Virus record (IMG/VR): IMGVR_UViG_3300011114_000862
Coordinates: 1-58,600 of that record
Length of the DNA stretch: 58,600 nt
Origin: a virus
Reading direction: 5' to 3' (one strand)
Shown: positions 1-5,917 of the stretch, piece by piece
Numbering within the stretch: position 1 is the stretch's first letter
Layout: every line of letters begins with the position of its first letter
The notes under the pieces: generated by a model
Told to the model about the DNA's origin: nothing
The model's database searches: none
Seen by the model: the letters and a program-made list of their open reading frames with translations, nothing else
Position numbers and translations under genes: made by a program

Positions 1-151
1 GTTTAATACTCTTATTATACCTTGTTTAATACTCTTATTATACCTTGTTTAATACTCTTATTATACCTTGTTTAATACTCTTATTATACCTTGTTTAATA
101 CTCTTATTATACCTTGTTTAATACTCTTATTATACCTTGTTTAATACTCTA
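1..151. repeat. Tandem 23-bp direct repeat array
   Basis: Six complete copies of a 23-base unit (it begins gtttaatactc and ends atacctt) run head to tail from base 1 to 138. A partial seventh copy starts at 139 and degenerates after about 12 bases. The array begins exactly at the window edge, so its full copy number is unknown. No ORF uses it. It could be an iteron-like element, a replication-slippage product, or a contig-end artefact. Confidence 0.85.
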
Positions 152-605
152 TTTTCTTGTCGTCTAAGGCGGTATAAGAATACCACAGCACTGTATAATT
201 GTCAATACCCCCAGTAAAACCTACATATTTCCCACATAAATCACATAAATCACATAGATTTGAAATTATTATAAATAATAACATCTAAGATATTCATAGA
301 GCAGCACTTGAACTCTCCTACGGGACCAAGAGGTAACAATCTGACAGGGTAGACGAGATACTTTATATAATAACAAGAGGGAGTTAGTACGCGGTCTCCG
401 GCTCAATAAAATCGTTGGTATAACAAGGTTATATCAGTAATCAGTCTAAGTGATAACAATACAGTTGTAGTTAATAAAGCAAAAGACCCCCTTAGTGGTC
501 TGATAGAAACTCTTTTCTAAAATCATATAGAATAGAGTGATTTTGTTGTATCATCATATATTCCTTTACGATTGACATACACAATAAATTGTGCTATTGT
601 TCGTC

Positions 606-628
606 ATGTAATACTTCGTGTATTACAT
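606..628. other. Perfect 9-bp hairpin with TTCGT loop
   Basis: ATGTAATAC at 606-614 pairs perfectly with GTATTACAT at 620-628 around a five-base TTCGT loop. No T-run follows, so it is not a classical intrinsic terminator. It contains the first ACTTCGT copy of the array. Confidence 0.6.
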
Positions 629-823
629 TTTACATTTCACAATTCACTTCGTTATTATGTCAGTAAATATCTCATAAACTTCGTTATTCAATTATACCGA
701 GGTTTTACTTCGTGTATCTTCAAGTAATTTATATACTTACTTCGTTATACTGACAAATACTTAGTATTGGATTACAATGAAAGATTGGTCTTTAATGGTT
801 AGATATCAAATAACAAAAAGTAT

Positions 824-856
824 CATACCCTAGGGGGGTATAGTAATTCTAATCAA
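824..856. repeat. 33-bp repeat with CCCTAGGG palindrome, copy 1
   Basis: A 33-base element with the palindromic core ATACCC-TAGGG-GGGTAT (825-841), followed by an AATTCTAATCAA tail. It matches the copy at 970-1002 at 32 of 33 bases. Two near-identical copies 146 bases apart, each with a dyad centre, resemble paired operator or binding sites. Confidence 0.7.
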
Positions 857-969
857 TCGGAGCAGTTAACACTTCGTGTATGTTATCCATAAGGTATTCT
901 AATGCCCCTCACAGTTTGTGTTAGTATTAGAAAATATTATTATATCTAACAGTCCATTCTTAATTATCA

Positions 970-1002
970 CATACCCTAGGGGGGTATGGTAATTCTAATC
1001 AA
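970..1002. repeat. 33-bp repeat with CCCTAGGG palindrome, copy 2
   Basis: Second copy of the element at 824-856, with one difference (G instead of A just after the palindrome). Its palindromic core is at 971-987. The G-run core is striking in such an AT-rich genome, which argues that it is kept by selection or was duplicated recently. Confidence 0.7.
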
Positions 1003-1038
1003 ACAGTAGTGTGTATAAACTAGCACGAACACTTCGTT

Positions 1039-1070
1039 ATTACAATTAAACAGTGGTGTTTAATTGTAAT
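1039..1070. other. 13-bp perfect inverted repeat with AGTGGT loop
   Basis: ATTACAATTAAAC (1039-1051) and GTTTAATTGTAAT (1058-1070) are perfectly complementary around the six-base loop AGTGGT. A second, imperfect hairpin with a similar GTTGGT loop follows around 1103-1124. There is no U-tract, so these look like RNA structural elements or binding sites, not terminators. Confidence 0.6.
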
Positions 1071-1303
1071 TGACAGTTATATTGTATTGTTGATGATTGT
1101 TATTATAAACCGTTGGTGGTTATAAAAACGCGGGTCCCTTGTAAGCTATAAACCTTCACCTGAGAGAGTGTTAATATCAAAGACATTAAAAAAATTTTTC
1201 AGATTACAAAATCAACTAAAAAACCATTTTAGTATAAAAAAATTTTACAAGTAAAAAATCAAATTAAATATATAAAACTCAGGGCACAAACAACAAGAGA
1301 ATT

Positions 1304-1456
1304 ATGAAATTAGAGTTCGACGAATATGAGAGAGATATTCTCATAGAAACCATTCAACATAGGTTAGAGACAGATGAGGATTTAATTCTCTCAGAGAGTA
1401 GAAAGGACGAAATACAAGAACTACTTCGTAAAATAGAAGAAGATGAATACTTATGA
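1304..1456 (+). CDS. Small hypothetical protein, 50 aa
   Basis: ATG-started ORF of 50 residues, beginning MKLEFDEYERD and ending in a charged helix-like EIQELLRKIEEDEYL segment. It is acidic and probably fully alpha-helical. The upstream AACAAGAGA gives a modest ribosome site. Its end overlaps the next small ORF by 14 bases in another frame, a typical phage coupling arrangement that supports both being real. No family recognised. Confidence 0.55.
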   Translation: MKLEFDEYERDILIETIQHRLETDEDLILSESRKDEIQELLRKIEEDEYL

Positions 1457-1604
1457 TGTATCAGTAAAGGGAAGAAAAGTTTTAACCGAGGTTGCATCAC
1501 ATAAACTTGAAGATGAATTAAAAATACTTCGAGGGATAGTATGGACCACGGGTGGATCTAATGAAGATATACAAGTCACAATAAATAATCCAACCACTAC
1601 TTGA
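1443..1604 (+). CDS. Small hypothetical protein, 53 aa
   Basis: 53-residue ORF starting MNTYDVSVKG at an ATG inside the preceding small gene. It has a VSVKGRKV strand-like start, a KLEDELKILRG helix and a WTTGGSNEDIQV segment, suggesting a small alpha/beta fold. Overlap with the upstream ORF suggests translational coupling. Its stop lies just before the promoter-like box at 1612. No family recognised. Confidence 0.5.
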   Translation: MNTYDVSVKGRKVLTEVASHKLEDELKILRGIVWTTGGSNEDIQVTINNPTTT

Positions 1605-1611
1605 CTTGGGG

Positions 1612-1620
1612 TGGTATAAT
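1612..1620 (+). promoter_or_regulatory. Extended -10 promoter candidate
   Basis: TGGTATAAT at 1612-1620 is a perfect TATAAT with the TGn extended -10 element, 28 bases before the glycosyltransferase-like start at 1648. No -35 lies at the usual spacing; a TTGACT at 1601 is only 8 bases upstream of the -10. Confidence 0.4.
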
Positions 1621-1647
1621 ATATTAGTAATACGAAAAAGAAAATTT

Positions 1648-2403
1648 ATGGCAAAAGGATTTACAGTAAAAGCAAAGGCACCTGAGGTAGCAAAATCTTC
1701 CGAGGGTGATTTCAATTTAGCAGAAGCAAAGGAAAGAATTCGAGGGAAGTCAATAGTATTTTGTCTTCCTGGTCGTGGGGTATCATATACTTATTTGAAA
1801 AGTTTTGTTCAATTATGTTTTGATATAGTACAATCAGGAGCAAGCATTCAGATTTCACAAGATTATTCATCGATGGTAAATTTTGCCCGATGTAAGTGTT
1901 TAGGAGCAAATGTTCTCAGAGGACCTAAGCAGAAACCTTGGGATGGGAAATTACAGTATGATTATCAATTATGGATTGATAGTGATATTGTATTTGATAC
2001 CGAGAAGTTTTATCGTCTTGTAGCTATGGATAAAGACATTGCAGCAGGATGGTATTGTACAGAAGATGGACACACTACTTCAGTTGCTCATTGGTTGGAA
2101 GAAGAGGATTTTAGAGGTAATGGAGGAGTAATGAATCATGAAACCTTAGATAGTATTCAGAAGAGACGGAAGCCATTTACAGTAGATTATACTGGATTTG
2201 GATGGGTACTTATTAAGAATGGTGTATTTGAGAATCTAGAATATCCTTGGTTTGCACCTAAGATGCAAGTCTTTGAATCTGGTGAGGTTCAAGATATGTG
2301 TGGAGAGGATGTATCATTCTGTTTAGATGCAAAGGATGCAGGATATGAAATTTGGTGTGACCCACAGATTCGTGTAGGACATGAGAAGACTAGAGTACTT
2401 TGA
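1648..2403 (+). CDS. Glycosyltransferase-like protein (GT-A type)
   Basis: 251-residue protein resembling nucleotide-diphospho-sugar transferases of the GT-A fold. Visible features are an N-terminal beta-strand and loop (SIVFCLPGRG), a helix (YLKSFVQLCFDI), the metal-binding type motif WIDSDIVF near residue 110, a central TGFGWVLIKNGVFE, and the late ED pair in MCGEDVSFCLDAKDAG followed by VGHEK, matching the acceptor and catalytic layout of family 2-like enzymes. The ORF could extend upstream to 1606, but the ATG at 1648 begins the natural MAKGFTVKAK sequence and lies just after the promoter-like box. T4-like cyanophages often carry such genes. The substrate (DNA base, protein or host glycan) cannot be told. 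Confidence 0.65.
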   Translation: MAKGFTVKAKAPEVAKSSEGDFNLAEAKERIRGKSIVFCLPGRGVSYTYLKSFVQLCFDIVQSGASIQISQDYSSMVNFARCKCLGANVLRGPKQKPWDGKLQYDYQLWIDSDIVFDTEKFYRLVAMDKDIAAGWYCTEDGHTTSVAHWLEEEDFRGNGGVMNHETLDSIQKRRKPFTVDYTGFGWVLIKNGVFENLEYPWFAPKMQVFESGEVQDMCGEDVSFCLDAKDAGYEIWCDPQIRVGHEKTRVL

Positions 2404-2534
2404 AGTTGTTACACAATTTAATATGAGTATTATCGTCTAAACGAAATATATCTCATTATATCTTGTTATAATTTCAAATAATGTTAAAAGATATAACTTT
2501 GAAATTATTCAAACTACTGATATAATACTTAGAT

Positions 2535-2577
2535 AAATCTCTAAGGAATTTCGAAAGAGTTTTCTTAGAGATTTTCT
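2535..2577 (+). terminator. Intrinsic terminator-like hairpin
   Basis: AAATCTCTAAG (2535-2545) pairs perfectly with CTTAGAGATTT (2564-2574) around an 18-base loop that itself contains TTTCGAAA. A short T-rich tail follows. It lies about 130 bases after the glycosyltransferase-like gene. Confidence 0.55.
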
Positions 2578-2580
2578 ATT

Positions 2581-2718
2581 ATGAGATTTATGTGCGTTCT
2601 TATGAACCTTATGAACCTTATGAACCTTATGAACCTTATGAACCTTATGAACCTTATGTGCGTTCCTAACCTTAAAACACTGGAGAAGACAAATGAACAA
2701 AAAGGGATTAAAACTTGA
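2581..2718 (+). CDS. Possible 45-aa leader peptide with MNL repeats
   Basis: ORF beginning MRFMCVL, followed by six MNL triplets encoded by a 9-base tandem repeat, then MCVPNLKTLEK to a TGA inside the next gene. The repeat length is a multiple of three, so frame is kept whatever the copy number. It overlaps the downstream small basic gene by 26 bases in a different frame, which would permit translational coupling. No ribosome site is obvious, and it may simply be a by-product of the DNA repeat. Confidence 0.25.
   Translation: MRFMCVLMNLMNLMNLMNLMNLMNLMCVPNLKTLEKTNEQKGIKT
2602..2655. repeat. Six tandem copies of a 9-bp unit (atgaacctt)
   Basis: Six perfect copies of ATGAACCTT from 2602 to 2655. 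A TGTGCGTTC direct repeat flanks the block on each side (2591-2599 and 2657-2665). The flanking repeat suggests expansion by slippage between two original copies. Copy number probably varies between isolates. Confidence 0.85.
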
Positions 2719-2821
2719 TATTATTACAAAGAATACTAGGCAAGGTAGTGGTAAGAATACTAAATATGCATCAACTAGTAGAAACAAATCGAGAAAAAAA
2801 TATAGAGGTCAAGGACGATAG
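2693..2821 (+). CDS. Small basic protein, 42 aa
   Basis: 42-residue, strongly basic protein (MNKKGLKLDIITKNTRQGSG, then an Arg/Lys/Gly-rich C-terminus with RNKSRKKYRGQGR). A good ribosome site, GGAG at 2682-2685, lies 7 bases before the ATG, and a strong intrinsic terminator follows at 2851, so it forms a self-contained transcription unit. The composition suggests nucleic acid or ribosome binding. Small RQGS/KYRGQG proteins of this sort are, as I recall, common in cyanophages. Function unknown. Confidence 0.65.
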   Translation: MNKKGLKLDIITKNTRQGSGKNTKYASTSRNKSRKKYRGQGR

Positions 2822-2850
2822 CAATATTTAAATCTAACTATTAAAATATG

Positions 2851-2878
2851 AACCCATCTTAACTAGATGGGTTTTTTT
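2851..2878 (+). terminator. Strong intrinsic terminator
   Basis: AACCCATCT (2851-2859) and AGATGGGTT (2865-2873) form a perfect 9-bp stem with a 5-base loop, followed by a T-run through 2878. It ends the unit of the small basic protein. Confidence 0.9.
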
Positions 2879-2883
2879 AATTA

Positions 2884-2891
2884 AATAAATA
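2884..2891 (+). promoter_or_regulatory. Late-promoter-like box (AATAAATA)
   Basis: AATAAATA directly after the terminator and about 25-32 bases before speD fits the T4-type late promoter (consensus TATAAATA). In DNA this AT-rich such boxes also occur by chance. Confidence 0.35.
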
Positions 2892-2915
2892 ACAAATATA
2901 GGAGTTTTATGTAAA

Positions 2916-3257
2916 TTGGATAAATTCTCAATGGGGACTCATCTACTATTAGAAATATATGATGTTGATCATACACTTCTAAATTTACCATCCCCACTGC
3001 TAAGAGTACTGCATGATAGTATTACTCGTGCTAAAATGACAATTTTGAATACTTTTATTCATAGTTTTGATCCTCAAGGATTAACTATAGTAATTGTTCT
3101 TTCAGAAAGTCATTGCTCTTTACATTCTTGGCCTGAACGTGGATGTGTAGCAATTGATGTATATACTTGTGGAGAAGGTAATCCAAAAATTATTGCAATT
3201 GAATTGTTAAAGTATTTCAATTCGAATAATTATCATCTTAGAGAATTAGAAAGATAG
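2916..3257 (+). CDS. speD: S-adenosylmethionine decarboxylase, SpeD-like
   Basis: 113-residue pyruvoyl-dependent AdoMet decarboxylase of the short bacterial class, which makes the aminopropyl donor for spermidine. It is a known auxiliary metabolic gene of T4-like cyanophages. The N-terminal GTHLLLEIYDVD is typical. The self-cleavage site is the Glu-Ser in LSESH, with conserved catalytic His in SLHSWPE and Cys in YTCGEG, so the enzyme looks functional. Start is uncertain: TTG at 2916 lies 11 bases after GGAG; an ATG at 2909 is followed at once by TAA; the next in-frame ATG, at 2931, would give MGTHLLLE and has no ribosome site. A polyamine role in DNA packaging or host metabolism is inferred from the family. 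Confidence 0.88.
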   Translation: MDKFSMGTHLLLEIYDVDHTLLNLPSPLLRVLHDSITRAKMTILNTFIHSFDPQGLTIVIVLSESHCSLHSWPERGCVAIDVYTCGEGNPKIIAIELLKYFNSNNYHLRELER

Positions 3258-3264
3258 ATAGTGT

Positions 3265-3286
3265 AAGGAGATGGAACCTCCTTTTC
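3265..3286 (+). terminator. Weak intrinsic terminator after speD
   Basis: AAGGAG (3265-3270) pairs with CTCCTT (3278-3283) around a 7-base loop, followed by TTC. The stem is short and the U-tract brief. Confidence 0.4.
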
Positions 3287-3325
3287 TAAAAGTTCTTAAT
3301 ATAGAACCTATTAAGAGAGATTACA

Positions 3326-3589
3326 ATGGCAAATTTACCCGTAGATAGAGATTCAAATTACATGAAGAGTATGTGGGGAACCACTAGACTAATAACTGAT
3401 TATTATACAGATGATAAGAAAGTTATTCAGGAAGTTTTACATGATCTTGCTCCTCCTCATAAATTATATAAACAGAATGAACTTCATGAAAAAATTCGTA
3501 ATGATGTAGATTATGATGATTGGGAATATGGTACTGAACCAGTTTATAATATTAACACTAAATCAGATAAAACTACAATAATAATGTAA
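3326..3589 (+). CDS. Hypothetical protein, 87 aa
   Basis: 87-residue ORF starting MANLPVDRDSNYMKSMWGTTR with AGAGAG upstream as ribosome site. Mixed charge with an aromatic acidic stretch (VDYDDWEYGTEPVY) and no signal peptide or membrane segment. It sits between speD and the baseplate genes, and a late-promoter-like box overlaps its stop. No family recognised; a small virion-associated protein is possible from position alone. Confidence 0.6.
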   Translation: MANLPVDRDSNYMKSMWGTTRLITDYYTDDKKVIQEVLHDLAPPHKLYKQNELHEKIRNDVDYDDWEYGTEPVYNINTKSDKTTIIM

Positions 3590-3596
3590 ATAAATA
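3589..3596 (+). promoter_or_regulatory. Late-promoter-like box (AATAAATA)
   Basis: AATAAATA overlaps the stop of the preceding gene and lies 26 bases before the gp25 start, a good distance for a T4-type late promoter. A second TATAAATA at 3615-3622 directly abuts the ATG and is too close to serve gp25. Confidence 0.45.
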
Positions 3597-3622
3597 TTAT
3601 TGATTCAACTCAATTATAAATA

Positions 3623-4024
3623 ATGGCACTTCGGATCTCAAGATCTTTTAAAGATATTAGTTTATCTTTTACTAGACATCCAATTACAAATGATATTTCT
3701 ATCTTGAAAAATGAAGATGCCATTAAAAAATCAGTTATGAATTTGGTGAAAACACAACTAGGTGAAAGATTTTTTAATAGTATATTGGGATCTTCAGTAT
3801 CGAATTCACTTTTCGAATTACATTCAGATGAGATCTCTATTATTTTAGATACTGAGATTAAAACTTTATTAGAAAATTTTGAATCTAGAGTTAAATTACT
3901 TGAATTTAGTATTACTTCCACTGAAGATGCACATGAGTTAGAAGTTTATATCTCATATGAGATTATTGGACAACCAATTCCTACTCAAAATATAGAGTTT
4001 ATTTTACAGCCAACTAGAGTTTAA
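3623..4024 (+). CDS. 25: Baseplate wedge protein gp25
   Basis: 133-residue homologue of T4 gp25, the small lysozyme-like-fold wedge protein that joins gp6 and gp53 in the baseplate and helps start the sheath. The N-terminal FKDISLSFTRHPITNDI and following LKNEDAIKKSVMNLVKTQLGERFF are the classical gp25 signature. Length is close to T4 (132 aa). Two bases separate its stop from gp6, as expected for co-translated baseplate partners. Confidence 0.92.
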   Translation: MALRISRSFKDISLSFTRHPITNDISILKNEDAIKKSVMNLVKTQLGERFFNSILGSSVSNSLFELHSDEISIILDTEIKTLLENFESRVKLLEFSITSTEDAHELEVYISYEIIGQPIPTQNIEFILQPTRV

Positions 4025-4026
4025 TA

Positions 4027-5916
4027 ATGTCTCTCAATCAATTTACAAATTTAGATTTTAATAATCTAAAAACTCAACTTAAAGATTATTTAAGATCTAA
4101 TAGTAATTTCACTGATTTTGATTTTGAAGGTTCAAATTTCTCTGTGCTGGTTGATATATTAGCATATAATAGTTACATAAATTCATTTAATGCCAATATG
4201 GCAGTCAATGAATCTTTTTTAGATAGTGCAACTTTAAGAGAAAATGTAGTTTCATTAGTTAGGAATATTGGATATGTTCCTAGATCTAAACGATCTGCAG
4301 TTGCAAAAGTTTCTTTTACAGTTGATGTATCTACATTTGAATATAGACCTAAGACGATTACACTCAAATCTGGAGTTGTAGCATTAGGTTCAGTTCAAAA
4401 TGGAAATTATATATTTTCAATTCCCGATGATATTGTACAGAAAGTAGATAATGATGGTATTGCTTATTTTACAGATATTTCAATATATGAGGGATCACTA
4501 CTAACAAAGACTTTTGTAGTGGATAATACAAATCCTAGGCAGACATTTATACTTCCAAATCCAAGTATTGATACTACAACAATTAGAGTTTCGGTTACAG
4601 GAACATCTAAAGAAAAGTATGAATTATATCAAAATATATTTAAAGTAGATTCAAATTCAAAATTATTTTTAATTCAAGAAATTGAAGATGAAAAATATCA
4701 AATTCTTTTTGGTGATAATATTATAGGTAAAAAACCAATAAATGGAAGTTCAATATTAACTTCATATATTGTAACCAATGGTGCTTCTGCAAATGGTGCA
4801 TATAGATTCACTTTTTCAGGAATATTGAAAGATAATACTGACACAACCGTAACTAGTGGAATATCCATACTGCAGACATTATCTTCAGCAGCAAATGGAG
4901 ATGATATTGAATCCACAGAATCTGTTAAATATCTTGCACCTAGAGTATATTCATCACAATATAGAGCAGTAACTGCAAATGATTATAAAGGACTTATACC
5001 ATTCTTATTCTCAAATGTAGAGTCTGTTGTTGCATATGGAGGAGAGGAATTAAATCCTCCAGAATATGGAAAGGTATATATTGCAATTAAACCTAGACAA
5101 GGATATTTCATTTCAGAGATTACTAAAACAGATATTAAGAGAAAATTAAAAGATTACTCTATTGCAGGAATTAAACCTGAAATAGTTGATTTAAAATATC
5201 TATATGTAGAGTTAGATATTACTGCATATTATAATTCAAATCTAACATCATCTTCGGCAAATGTTATAACTAAGGTTCGCAATACTATAGACGCATATAG
5301 CAATTCAACTGATGTAAATAGTTTTGCAGGAAGATTTAAATATAGTAAAGTTTGTGGATTAATTGATAATTCAGATATATCAATCACATCAAACATAACA
5401 AAAGTTAAAATGAGAAGAAATCTAATACCAACTTTAAATAAAGTTGCAATATATGAATTATGTTTTGGAAATGAATTTCATGTATCTAAGAAAAATTCAA
5501 TCGATGGTAATGGATACAATATTAAGTCAAGTGGATTTACAATTGATGGAAATCTCAATACTCTGTATATGAGTGATGTACCAATAAATAGTACTACTGG
5601 AACAGTATTCTTTTTTAAACTTGAAGGTGGAATTCCAGTAACAGTAATTGCAAATGCAGGAACTGTTTATTATCCAAATGGTGAGATTATATTAAATGCA
5701 ATAACATTTACAAGTTCTGTAAGAGAAAATGGAATTGAAGTTCAGGCAATTCCTGAGTCAAATGATGTCATTGGAACTAAGGATACATACTTAGAAATAG
5801 ATAATTCAAATATTAATATAACTACTATTGAAGATATCATATCATCCGGAGAAAATCTAGCCGCAACTAGATATATCACAACATCAAGTTACACTAACGA
5901 AAATTATATAAGATAA
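4027..5916 (+). CDS. 6: Baseplate wedge protein gp6
   Basis: 629-residue homologue of T4 gp6 (660 aa), which forms the inner ring of the baseplate and binds gp25 and gp7. The N-terminal segment with NFSVLVDILAYNSYINSF and NESFLDSATLRENVVSL is the highly conserved baseplate J-like helical region. A central beta-rich part and YGKVYIAIKPRQGYFIS follow. The order gp25-gp6-gp7 is conserved in T4-like phages. Its stop is one base from the next ATG. Confidence 0.93.
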   Translation: MSLNQFTNLDFNNLKTQLKDYLRSNSNFTDFDFEGSNFSVLVDILAYNSYINSFNANMAVNESFLDSATLRENVVSLVRNIGYVPRSKRSAVAKVSFTVDVSTFEYRPKTITLKSGVVALGSVQNGNYIFSIPDDIVQKVDNDGIAYFTDISIYEGSLLTKTFVVDNTNPRQTFILPNPSIDTTTIRVSVTGTSKEKYELYQNIFKVDSNSKLFLIQEIEDEKYQILFGDNIIGKKPINGSSILTSYIVTNGASANGAYRFTFSGILKDNTDTTVTSGISILQTLSSAANGDDIESTESVKYLAPRVYSSQYRAVTANDYKGLIPFLFSNVESVVAYGGEELNPPEYGKVYIAIKPRQGYFISEITKTDIKRKLKDYSIAGIKPEIVDLKYLYVELDITAYYNSNLTSSSANVITKVRNTIDAYSNSTDVNSFAGRFKYSKVCGLIDNSDISITSNITKVKMRRNLIPTLNKVAIYELCFGNEFHVSKKNSIDGNGYNIKSSGFTIDGNLNTLYMSDVPINSTTGTVFFFKLEGGIPVTVIANAGTVYYPNGEIILNAITFTSSVRENGIEVQAIPESNDVIGTKDTYLEIDNSNINITTIEDIISSGENLAATRYITTSSYTNENYIR

Positions 5917-5917
5917 T

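Larger units (their letters stand above)
613..1037. repeat. Array of seven ACTTCGT motifs, about 32-base period
   Basis: The heptamer ACTTCGT, mostly followed by TTAT or GTAT, begins at 613, 646, 678, 707, 739, 871 and 1031. Steps between the first five are 33, 32, 29 and 32 bases. The next two steps are 132 and 160, close to four and five times 32. At least the first copy sits in the loop of a perfect hairpin. The regular spacing, about three helical turns, suggests a protein-binding array or a series of structured RNA elements. Function is not known. Confidence 0.6.
152..1303. other. Long non-coding region rich in hairpins and short repeats
   Basis: About 1.15 kb without a convincing gene. 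It holds ATAAATCAC-type short repeats near 235-258, a late-promoter-like TATAAATA at 270-277 with no gene near it, a 7-bp inverted repeat at 519-525/538-544, the ACTTCGT array, a duplicated 33-base element around a CCCTAGGG palindrome, and a long hairpin at 1039-1070. No tRNA cloverleaf could be drawn. Repeats, palindromes and the absence of genes suit an origin or a regulatory RNA region, but nothing here proves either. Confidence 0.6.

Noticed and set aside
1-151. CRISPR array
   Set aside because: The repeats are adjacent with no spacers.
290-420. tRNA gene
   Set aside because: A GTTCAAG-like stretch on the reverse strand recalls a T-loop, but the flanking stem does not pair and no acceptor or anticodon stem can be drawn.
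613-1037. loxP-like recombination sites
   Set aside because: The motif ACTTCGTATA-like arms resemble the loxP arm, but no pair in inverted orientation around an 8-base spacer is present.
1601-1606. TTGACT as -35 box for TATAAT at 1615
   Set aside because: The spacer is only 8 bases. The extended -10 alone is the more reasonable reading.
2509-2787. Minus-strand ORF with KVHK repeats
   Set aside because: It is the reverse reading of the 9-base ATGAACCTT repeat and lies opposite a gene with a good ribosome site. No other minus-strand gene is supported.
3615-3622. TATAAATA directly before gp25 as late promoter
   Set aside because: It abuts the ATG, so transcripts would start inside the gene. 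The box at 3589 is better placed.
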